Positions 7,965 to 15,428 of a stretch of DNA of 50,625 bases are shown piece by piece. This DNA comes from Bacteroidota bacterium (GTDB lineage Bacteria > Bacteroidota > Bacteroidia > Cytophagales > UBA9547): contig RDZG01000065.1 in NCBI GenBank assembly GCA_004293915.1, forward strand, positions 1 to 50,625, in the 5' to 3' direction. A program made the translations under genes and the position numbers. Every line of letters begins with the position of its first letter. Within the stretch, counting starts at the first letter, position 1. Below the pieces are notes generated by a model that was not told the origin of the DNA, made no database searches, and saw nothing but the letters and a program-made list of their open reading frames with translations.

Positions 7965-9338
7965 ATGAAAAAGATAGTTTTATATATTGTTTTGTTGGGT
8001 TTAAGTTTGGCATGTACAAAAAAAAACAAACCAACAAAATCAAAAATTAATGCAGTTGATAAACTTACAGAAGTTCAGAAATCGGTTATAAATCTGTCTA
8101 TAAAACTCTCAAACACGGTTTTGGCTGCAAAAATTGGTTCTTATATACCAACTGTGGTTTATAAAGATGATAATATCGATGACGATAATTATGCTTTTAC
8201 TGTTACTCGAATTGGAAATCCAGAAATTAGTGCTGCCTCCGAAGGCTTTATGCTTTCGCTGCCATTAAAAGTTGAGGCACGAGCAAAAGTAGAAATGGCT
8301 GGTTTTGGTGGAGTTTATCCTGTTTATTGCGAAATAAAACCAAAATTTCAGCTTATTCCAACGGCTACTTCGGATTGGAAAGTAAAAGTAAAAACCATTT
8401 CGCAAGGTTTTGAATGGCTTGTAAATCCATCTGTAAAAGTTGGTTTTTTTACGGTTGATGTTACCTCGATGGTAGAAACTGTTTTGAAAAATCAGCAAAC
8501 CCAAATTGCCGAAATTATTGATTCGTATTTGGCAAATAAAATCGACCTAAAACCCAATGCAACAGAGCTTTGGGCAAATGTGCAAGAACCTATTTTTTTA
8601 TCAGCCGAAAACCAAGCTTGGTTTCGTTTTGTGCCAGATTCGATTGCTTTGATGCCTATTTATTGTGAAAACAACATGATAAAATCGGGATTTAGACTAA
8701 AAGGAAATGCCGAAGTGATTTCTGGAAATAACCCCGAAAGTGCAAAAAAAACACTGCCAAATGCGGGAAATTTGGCTGGAATTTCAGCTGATTTTTCGGT
8801 TTTCACATCTATAGCAGTTTCGCACGATATAATTTCTGAAATTGCTAAAAAACAGATGGTACAAAAGACATTTACCTTTGATGGAAACAAGTCTTTAACG
8901 ATAAATGATTTGAAATTTGGCGAAAAAAACCAAATGATGCGTTCAGAATCAGATGTTTCGGGTACATATAATGGTAAAATTATTTTGCAAGGGAATCCCT
9001 ATTACGATTCGTCAAGTCAAAATATTCGCATACAAAACCTTGATTTTGAGTTCGATACCAAAAACAAATTGCACAAAACTGCCGCTTGGCTTGGCGAAGG
9101 AAAAATTTTAAAAAACATAAGTCCATATCTTCAATTTCCAATGAAACAACAATTGACAGACATTGAAAATAGCATCAAAAAGTTTTTGACAAACAACAAA
9201 ATCACGCCAAATATTATTTTGGATGGAAAACTTTCAAAACTAAATCCGCAAAAAGAAATATTTGTTACTGACAAAAACTACATTTTATTTTTAGAATTTA
9301 ATGGAAGTACTGAAACCGAAATTTTGAAACTAGAATAA
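7965..9338 (+). CDS. DUF4403-family lipoprotein
   Basis: This 457-residue protein begins with a lipoprotein signal, MKKIVLYIVLLGLSLACTKK, with lipobox LSLAC. The body is beta-rich with the layout I associate with DUF4403: an N-terminal repeat ending in 'NYAFTVTRIGNPEIS' and 'FMLSLPLKVEARAKV', and a middle 'LWANVQEPIFLS...AWFRFVPDSI'. In the second half there is a duplicated lipid-binding-like unit (ISPYLQFPMKQQLTDIENSIKKFL). It should be anchored in the outer or inner membrane, facing the periplasm. The biochemical role of the family is unknown. It is monocistronic, followed by a dispersed-repeat hairpin and the convergent DUF3108 gene. Confidence 0.78.
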   Translation: MKKIVLYIVLLGLSLACTKKNKPTKSKINAVDKLTEVQKSVINLSIKLSNTVLAAKIGSYIPTVVYKDDNIDDDNYAFTVTRIGNPEISAASEGFMLSLPLKVEARAKVEMAGFGGVYPVYCEIKPKFQLIPTATSDWKVKVKTISQGFEWLVNPSVKVGFFTVDVTSMVETVLKNQQTQIAEIIDSYLANKIDLKPNATELWANVQEPIFLSAENQAWFRFVPDSIALMPIYCENNMIKSGFRLKGNAEVISGNNPESAKKTLPNAGNLAGISADFSVFTSIAVSHDIISEIAKKQMVQKTFTFDGNKSLTINDLKFGEKNQMMRSESDVSGTYNGKIILQGNPYYDSSSQNIRIQNLDFEFDTKNKLHKTAAWLGEGKILKNISPYLQFPMKQQLTDIENSIKKFLTNNKITPNIILDGKLSKLNPQKEIFVTDKNYILFLEFNGSTETEILKLE

Positions 9339-9427
9339 CAAGCTCTATTCTAAATTAAAAAACATTCGTTAAATTCCTTTTTAGATTTGAAAATATAAGT
9401 TCCAATGCAAATTTATTTCTATATTTT

Positions 9428-9474
9428 GCCACGAATTCACTAATTTTTTGGTGCTTTTTTCGTGCATTCGTGGC
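9428..9474. repeat. Imperfect palindrome, dispersed-repeat type
   Basis: GCCACGAATTCAC (9428-9440) and GTGCATTCGTGGC (9462-9474) form an inverted repeat with one mismatch around a 21-base AT-rich loop. I recall similar 'CCACGAATTCAC' hairpins as dispersed intergenic repeats in Bacteroidota. It lies in the convergent gap between the DUF4403 and DUF3108 genes, where it may also help stop transcription. Confidence 0.55.
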
Positions 9475-9571
9475 TAATATTTTGTTAGAATGATTTCATC
9501 CTATTCTATCTTTTATTGCAATGTTTTAAAGTTATATTTTGTTGTAAATTTCAAAACTTAGCCGAGTAACC

Positions 9572-10342
9572 TTACTTTTTTATATTTTTTAAAATTTCAT
9601 ATTCGCTAACCTCCACTTTTATTTTGCCATATTTTGTAGCAAAATCTATTTCGAGCGGAATACGTTTTGCATCGTCAGAAATCCAAATTTTAACAGGGTT
9701 TTCTTGTTTTGATAAACTTTGTACATTGGACAAAACAGGCGAAAATACAAAAGCTCTAAATTTTCCAATTTTAGTTTTTATGCGATCTCGTTCCAAAAAC
9801 CGCAATGCAGTTGGATAGTTTTTTCCTTCAAAATGCACATTTACTTCGATTTGGTCATTTTTCTTTAATTTGCTAATATTTGCATTTCTGATTTGAAAAT
9901 AGGCACTTACTGCATCCTGCGAAGTTGGCAAAATGGGATAATTTTTAATATCATACATTTTTGTGTTGTCGTTTCTTCGGGTCGAAATGGCTTCTAGGTT
10001 TTTATGATCAAATTCTACAATTTCATACGCCTTAAAATTATTTTCGTGTTGATCTCTAATGAATTTTTTGGGCAAATGAGTAACCGTATCAATAAAACTA
10101 AAATAGGTATTCTCAATGTGTGCAAAAAGCCCAACAGCACCTTTTGTTTTGCCCACAACTTTGATTTGATAAACAGCTGTAGAGTCTATTTTTTTTGCAA
10201 CCGAATCGGTTTCTACTGTTATTTCTGCCGCATTTATAAATCCATAATGCACCACATAGGTTATTTTTTCGGTTGGATAAAAATACGTTTGTGAAATGGC
10301 TTGCAAGCTAAAAATTAAAAAAACTACTACTACAATTCGCAT
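9572..10342 (-). CDS. DUF3108 domain-containing periplasmic protein
   Basis: The protein is 256 residues from ATG 10342 (MRIVVVVFLIFSLQAISQ), which gives a clean signal peptide; the open frame extends four codons upstream. The start of the mature chain, FYPTEKITYVVHYGFINAAEI, is characteristic of DUF3108. So are KFIRDQHENNFKAYE, 'TSQDAVSAYFQIR' (the usual 'D.ls..Y.lR') and the C-terminal PVKIWISDDAKRIPLEIDF. The family is made of secreted beta-rich proteins of unknown function in many Gram-negative bacteria. It appears monocistronic and convergent with the DUF4403 lipoprotein gene. Family assignment is fairly sure; the role is unknown. Confidence 0.82.
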   Translation of the reverse strand: MRIVVVVFLIFSLQAISQTYFYPTEKITYVVHYGFINAAEITVETDSVAKKIDSTAVYQIKVVGKTKGAVGLFAHIENTYFSFIDTVTHLPKKFIRDQHENNFKAYEIVEFDHKNLEAISTRRNDNTKMYDIKNYPILPTSQDAVSAYFQIRNANISKLKKNDQIEVNVHFEGKNYPTALRFLERDRIKTKIGKFRAFVFSPVLSNVQSLSKQENPVKIWISDDAKRIPLEIDFATKYGKIKVEVSEYEILKNIKK

Positions 10343-10595
10343 GATTACGTACAAATAAAATTTTTACAAAGGTGGATTTTTGAGATTAATGCAACAATAG
10401 TTAAATTATTTAATTTTTAAACATATAGATTCTAAAAGTAATATTTTTCAATCCAGTTTTCATAATATTTTCTACCATCGAAAACCATCTCATTTATTCG
10501 TAAAATTCTTTTATGCTAAAAACAAATATTTTTTATAATTTTAAGTCCAAGAAAATATAAGATATAGATTTTACTAAATCAACAAAATACTAGAG

Positions 10596-11663
10596 ATGGG
10601 TTTTTCAATTAAAAATTGGTTATCTTCTTTTCAAAAATACTTTTTTTATTACCGTGATGGCTTTTATGAATTGCCCTATATCGCCAATAGCCCAGAGTTA
10701 ATGCTTGCTTCTTTTGGCTCTATGCCTTTTGTAAAACATTATCCTAAAAAATCATATTTTACCACCGACAATATGTTTTTGAAGGGAAAAGGCTATTACC
10801 AAAAACTTGAAGAGGGCTTATGGCTCATTATTTCTGATATGGAAATAAAAAAAGACCTTAGTTTTAAATTGTACTACGAACCTGGTATAGAAGCAAACTA
10901 TCATACCTTAAATATATATCTAAGTAAAGATACCAAAGTAGTTCGATTCCCTAAAATGAATCTTGATTTAGCATTTGAAGATCATACATGGGGTTTATAC
11001 AAAGCAGGCACAAAAGGCTTGAATTCGCATTTTAAAGGACAAAAATCAATGTTCCTGAATATTTATTTTAGCATCGATTGGGTTAACCAAAATATAGCAT
11101 CAAATGGTGTACTTAAGAACAAAGTTTTGGAAGATTTTTTTAAATCATCCAACGAATCGCTTTTTCTACCTAATTTTTTAGAAAATAAAAAAGAGGTGTA
11201 TGAAAATGTTATTGATAGTTTTTTGAATAGAGACAAAAATGAAGGAATTGATGTATTAATGCTCAAAAGAAATACACTTGAAATTATATCCACATTTGTG
11301 AATATAATAGATGATGATTCGATTTTTAAAACTGCATCTGCAACTTCGGAAAAAGACAAACGAAAAATTGTAAAAGCAGAATATATCATCAATAATGCTA
11401 TTTTTAGTGAATTTCCCTCCATTGAATATTTAGCAAAGGAGGTAGGAATTTCTTTAAGCAAATTGAAAACAGATTTTAAGGCTGTTTATGGCACAACTCC
11501 CTATCAGTATTATTCTAACAAACAGATGAATTACGCTAAAAAAATACTTAGCCGTAAGGATGTTTCTATAAAAGAAGTGGCTTATACCTTGGGCTACAAC
11601 AATGCCAGCAAATTTGCAGATGCCTTTAGGCGTGTACACGGGCACTTGCCATCGGAACTATAA
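10596..11663 (+). CDS. AraC-family transcriptional regulator
   Basis: This 355-residue protein has a C-terminal AraC-type double HTH (about residues 255-355). The first HTH is FPSIEYLAKEVGISLSKLKT; the second and signature are SIKEVAYTLGYNNASKFADA, followed by FRRVHGHLP. The N-terminal 250 residues show no domain I recognise; they may bind a ligand or mediate dimerisation. There is no membrane segment, so it is cytoplasmic. It is followed 91 bp downstream, same strand, by the gene for a very large surface protein, so that gene is a reasonable candidate target; this is inference from position only. Confidence 0.88.
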   Translation: MGFSIKNWLSSFQKYFFYYRDGFYELPYIANSPELMLASFGSMPFVKHYPKKSYFTTDNMFLKGKGYYQKLEEGLWLIISDMEIKKDLSFKLYYEPGIEANYHTLNIYLSKDTKVVRFPKMNLDLAFEDHTWGLYKAGTKGLNSHFKGQKSMFLNIYFSIDWVNQNIASNGVLKNKVLEDFFKSSNESLFLPNFLENKKEVYENVIDSFLNRDKNEGIDVLMLKRNTLEIISTFVNIIDDDSIFKTASATSEKDKRKIVKAEYIINNAIFSEFPSIEYLAKEVGISLSKLKTDFKAVYGTTPYQYYSNKQMNYAKKILSRKDVSIKEVAYTLGYNNASKFADAFRRVHGHLPSEL

Positions 11664-11680
11664 TTTGGCTTTTCGGGATA

Positions 11681-11688
11681 TACTTTTG
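11681..11688 (+). promoter_or_regulatory. -7 box for the 1149-aa surface protein
   Basis: TACTTTTG matches TAnnTTTG, 66 bp before ATG 11755 and just after the AraC-type gene. A TTG at 11665-11667 is 13 bp away, shorter than the usual spacing. Confidence 0.35.
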
Positions 11689-11754
11689 GCTTTTTGGAGC
11701 ATACTATTTCTTTATTTATAGGGTAACTTGCACTCATCATTTAAATAAAAAAAC

Positions 11755-14700
11755 ATGAGAAAGTTATATCAAAACAAAACAGTCAAATTAATTGGCATAT
11801 TTAGAAATATTGCCATAGTTTTTTGTTTAGGATTACTAAACACGATGCAAGCCCAGATAGCATGGACATTGCAAGGCACTTCTATTGCTGGAACAGCCGA
11901 TAATATGGGTTTTAATGGAGACCGAATGGGAAGTTCTGTAAGTCTAAGCGATGATGGCATGACTATGGCAGTAGGTTCTCCCAACCACACTTTTTCAGGA
12001 ACGAGTGATTTGGGTGGTAAAGCCAGTGTATATTCTTGGAACGGCACCGCTTGGGTGCCAAAAGGTTCTCCTTTATTTGCAGAATCTATTGGCGATTTTT
12101 TTGGTGCGGAGGTAAGCCTTAATGCAGATGGCACTTGCTTGGCAGTAGGTTCGTATGGCAATGCAACAGGTGGTTCCAATGCAGGGAGTGTGCGTGTTTT
12201 TACTTTTTCAGGTTCAGCTTGGTCGCAGTTAGGTGCTACTACTTATGGCACTGTTGCCAATCAAGAATTAGGAAAATCGGTTAGCATTAGTGCCGATGGC
12301 AAAACAGTAGCGGTGGGTGTGCCAGGAGCAACGAATAGTGGTGGGACACAAAGCGGAGAAATACGCATGTATGTTTGGAATGGCTCTTCGTGGGCTTTGA
12401 GAGGAACTGCCATTTTTGGTGAAGCAACGGACGATAATTTTGGCACAAAAGTATCGATTTCTGCGGATGGAAACCGTGTGGCAGCTTCTTCTCCTAATAA
12501 CGATGCTCCTATAAATAATGCAGGTAGTGTGCGTTTGTATGATTGGAATGGTTCCGCATGGACGCAAGTTGGCACTACGCTCAAAGGAACAGTTGATTCT
12601 GAATTTTATGGTTCTGCCCTTGAAATAAGTGCCAATGGCAATATTTTGGCTGTGGGCTCACCATCGTATTTTAATGCGGGTTCTACTACGGGTGTCAGTT
12701 ACTTATATAATTATAATGGTTCTAATTGGGTACAAAAAGGGGCATCCTTTATAGGCATAGGAAACGAAGGTTTAGGAAATGCTATGGCTTTGAGCCGCAC
12801 TGGCGATACCTTGGCTATTGGTGCAAAAAACTACGCAGAAGACCCAATCTACAATATAGGAAAAGTAAAAATCTTTCGTTGGAATGGCTCTATTTCTAGT
12901 TGGGTAGCTTTGGGAGCTGAACTCAAAGGTTCGAGAGCAGATGATAATTTTGGTACTGCTGTAAGCCTAAGTGCCAATGGAAAAACATTGGCAGTAGGTG
13001 CAATTGGCAATGATGGTTTAGCCAACGATGGAGGCAAAGTGGTAGTTTATAACCTTTCTTGTGCTGGCGTAACCACTATTACAAATCAACCTACTTCTCA
13101 AACAGTATGTGGTAGCAATTTAGCTACTTTAAGTGTAACTGTTTCGGGTGGTAATGCCACTTATTTGTGGAGCAATGCTTCCACTATGCAAAGTATACAA
13201 ACAGGTGCTGGATCTTTTACTGTTACCGTAACAGGTGCTTGTGGTACAGCTATTTCTAATATAGCCACAGTAACTACATTTGCCAATACCCAAATTACCC
13301 TACAACCACAAAGCCAAACCATTTGTGGCAGCAATGTGGTAACACTAAGTGTAGCAGGTACAGGCTCAAATATAACCTACCTTTGGAGCAATGGAGCTAC
13401 CACTTCAACTATTCAACCTACAACAGCAGGAACATATATAGCTACCGTTAGTGGTACGTGTGGTTTGGTAGGTTCTAACGTAGCTCAAGTTACCCTAGGA
13501 GGATTGCCTTCTATCACTGGTATTTCACAAGGTACAGCGGTATTACCTAGTTTTACTACTGCTAGTTTAAGCGTAACCGCCACAGGCTCAAATTTGCAAT
13601 ACCTTTGGAGCAATGGAGCAACGACCAGAACCATAACAGGCGTGGGTGCTGGCGAATATTTTGTAACCGTTACAGGCAGTTGCGGTTCTGTGGTTTCTGA
13701 AAATGTTAGGGTTGGTAATGTTGTAATACTAAGTGGCAATAGCGGCTATAGACCCATTTCTACGTTTGGAAGTGAAGGCTCTGCAAACAATCAGTTCAAT
13801 CAACCCTATGGCATTACGCTATCTCAGGATGGAAGAATATTTATCGCAGATGCTCAAAATAGTAGAATAAGTGTATGGACTCAAAGTGGAAACAACTTTA
13901 GTAATATAGCTACGTTTGGAAGTGAAGGCTCAGCAAACAATCAGTTTTATGGAACAAATGGAGTTACAGTGGCAACTGATGGAAAAATATTTGTAACAGA
14001 CTATAATAATTCTAGAATAAGTGTGTGGACACAAACTGGAAACAACTTTGGTAATCTCACAACTTTTGGAAGCTTGGGAACAGCAGCTAATCAATTTTAT
14101 GCCCCAAGAAGAATTGCCATTTCATCTGATAATAAGATTTATATCGCTGACCAGGGAAATAATCGCATAAGTGTATGGACGCAAAGTGGCAACAACTTTG
14201 GTAACCTCACTACTTTTGGAACTCAGGGTAATGGAGCTAATAATTTTAATAATCCAAGTGGCATAGCGATAACTGCTGATGGGAAAATTTGTATTACTGA
14301 TTTTCTTAACAGCCGCATAAGTGTATGGACACAAAGTGGCAACAATTTTGGTAATCTCACTACTTTTGGAACTCAGGGTAGAAATGCCAATCAGCTTTAT
14401 GGTCCATTTGGAATTGCGATAGCATCGGATGGAAAAATTTATGTAACAAATTTTTTTAACAATAATATTACGGTATGGACACAAAGTGGCAATAACTTTG
14501 GCTACCTCGCTACTTTTGGAACTTATGGAACTAATGTAGATCAATTGTCTGGGCCTTTAGATATTAATGTTTCTTCCAACGGCAACATTCTGATTGCAGA
14601 CTTCTACAACCACCGCATTTCATTTTGGAAAACTCCTGCTCCTATTTACTATTTGCAAGTTACCTTTGACATTACAGCTCCTACTACCTTTACGGGCAGC

Positions 14701-15204
14701 ACCGCTACGCTCACTTGGCCCACTGTAAATGGTTTAGGTCTTATAGCTGTTACTTATTGTATCCGTATTTCAAAAGATAGAACTATGGGTTCAGGTGTAA
14801 AAACCGTATGTGGGCTTACAGGAAATAGCTACAAATACAATCCAAATGACCCTAATGGCAGAACAGAAGCTGGTTTGGAAGAGTATTTCTGGCAAGTGGT
14901 AGGTGTAGATGCAGAAGGTAATTATTCGCAATGGTCTGAGGTGCAACAGTTTTCGCTGGATGCTACTGCAACTTCTACCAACCCACCAATCTACCAACCT
15001 ACCAATGTAAGTATTTATCCCAATCCATCAGCCAATGGAGAATTTAGAATGGAAAACGGAGAATCTGTAACCATTACAGATGTTGTAGGAAAAGAAATTT
15101 TATCAACCACAAAATCTACATTTACCATTGCAAGCAAAGGCATTTTCATTGCCAGAGTAAAATCCAAATCTGGAATAACAATTCTAAAATTGGTGGTTGA
15201 ATAG
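11755..15204 (+). CDS. Modular cell-surface protein with type IX sorting domain
   Basis: This 1149-residue secreted protein has a signal peptide (to about residue 34, LLNTMQAQ). Residues about 40-440 carry about seven propeller-like repeats of the form 'GxxVSLSADGxTLAVGxP ... VRVYxWNGSAW' (FG-GAP/PQQ-like). Residues about 440-665 carry three Ig-like units with 'TYLWSNGATT' and paired Cys. Six exact-length 50-residue NHL repeats with 'SRISVWTQSGNNFGNL' follow (about 670-960), then a fibronectin-III-like module (about 965-1085). The end is a type IX sorting tail starting IYPNPSANGEF and ending in a conserved-style ILKLVVE. It should be exported by Sec and then across the outer membrane by the Gld/Por machinery encoded further right, and displayed on the surface. 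An adhesive or binding role is inferred from the modules. An intrinsic terminator follows the stop. Confidence 0.88.
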   Translation: MRKLYQNKTVKLIGIFRNIAIVFCLGLLNTMQAQIAWTLQGTSIAGTADNMGFNGDRMGSSVSLSDDGMTMAVGSPNHTFSGTSDLGGKASVYSWNGTAWVPKGSPLFAESIGDFFGAEVSLNADGTCLAVGSYGNATGGSNAGSVRVFTFSGSAWSQLGATTYGTVANQELGKSVSISADGKTVAVGVPGATNSGGTQSGEIRMYVWNGSSWALRGTAIFGEATDDNFGTKVSISADGNRVAASSPNNDAPINNAGSVRLYDWNGSAWTQVGTTLKGTVDSEFYGSALEISANGNILAVGSPSYFNAGSTTGVSYLYNYNGSNWVQKGASFIGIGNEGLGNAMALSRTGDTLAIGAKNYAEDPIYNIGKVKIFRWNGSISSWVALGAELKGSRADDNFGTAVSLSANGKTLAVGAIGNDGLANDGGKVVVYNLSCAGVTTITNQPTSQTVCGSNLATLSVTVSGGNATYLWSNASTMQSIQTGAGSFTVTVTGACGTAISNIATVTTFANTQITLQPQSQTICGSNVVTLSVAGTGSNITYLWSNGATTSTIQPTTAGTYIATVSGTCGLVGSNVAQVTLGGLPSITGISQGTAVLPSFTTASLSVTATGSNLQYLWSNGATTRTITGVGAGEYFVTVTGSCGSVVSENVRVGNVVILSGNSGYRPISTFGSEGSANNQFNQPYGITLSQDGRIFIADAQNSRISVWTQSGNNFSNIATFGSEGSANNQFYGTNGVTVATDGKIFVTDYNNSRISVWTQTGNNFGNLTTFGSLGTAANQFYAPRRIAISSDNKIYIADQGNNRISVWTQSGNNFGNLTTFGTQGNGANNFNNPSGIAITADGKICITDFLNSRISVWTQSGNNFGNLTTFGTQGRNANQLYGPFGIAIASDGKIYVTNFFNNNITVWTQSGNNFGYLATFGTYGTNVDQLSGPLDINVSSNGNILIADFYNHRISFWKTPAPIYYLQVTFDITAPTTFTGSTATLTWPTVNGLGLIAVTYCIRISKDRTMGSGVKTVCGLTGNSYKYNPNDPNGRTEAGLEEYFWQVVGVDAEGNYSQWSEVQQFSLDATATSTNPPIYQPTNVSIYPNPSANGEFRMENGESVTITDVVGKEILSTTKSTFTIASKGIFIARVKSKSGITILKLVVE
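13762..14640 (+). repeat. Six tandem 150-bp NHL-coding repeats
   Basis: Units begin at 13762, 13912, 14062, 14212, 14362 and 14512, exactly 150 bp apart. Each encodes 'TFGxxGxxxNQ...DGKI...RISVWTQSGNNFG'. Units 1-2 and units 3-5 share long nearly identical stretches, suggesting recent tandem duplication or gene conversion. The last unit is the most diverged and closes the propeller. Confidence 0.9.
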
Positions 15205-15230
15205 TTAATAATTATGTATTAAAATAAAAA

Positions 15231-15263
15231 AGCCCTGATTTGTAAAAAGTCAGGGCTTTTTTT
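15231..15263 (+). terminator. Intrinsic terminator after the surface-protein gene
   Basis: AGCCCTGA (15231-15238) pairs with TCAGGGCT (15250-15257) and is followed by a run of T; an A-run precedes it, so it can act in both directions. It lies 27 bp after the stop at 15204. Confidence 0.9.
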
Positions 15264-15356
15264 ATTCAAAACCAGATTTTTTGCTTATTTTCAGATTTTG
15301 AAATATAAAAACATTCTATATAAATTCCAATAAATAATTACAAATTCCTTTTTAAC

Positions 15357-15389
15357 TTTTCCCCATTGGGGAAATAAGAAAGGGGTTTT
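15357..15389. repeat. Short palindromic REP-like hairpin
   Basis: TTTTCCCCATTGGGGAAA forms a near-perfect hairpin and is followed by AAGAAAGGGGTTTT. The layout CCCC-hairpin-then-GGGG echoes the ends of the elements inside the oxidoreductase at 44341 and 45880, although the sequence is different. It lies between convergent genes. Confidence 0.45.
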
Positions 15390-15428
15390 CTAAAAATTTA
15401 ATTGTAAAAATTTAATGGACTCAATATA

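Noticed and set aside
12261-12584. Two overlapping minus-strand frames of about 100 residues under the surface-protein gene
   Set aside because: They are shadow frames opposite a clear modular protein, with improbable composition.
14122-14544. 140-residue minus-strand open frame with repeated SSKSSEVTKVVATL-like units
   Set aside because: It is the complement of the NHL repeats and has no independent signal.
13762-14640. Evenly spaced 150-bp repeats that could suggest a repeat array
   Set aside because: The period is an exact 50 codons within an open frame and encodes NHL blades; there are no short identical repeats with variable spacers, so it is not CRISPR.
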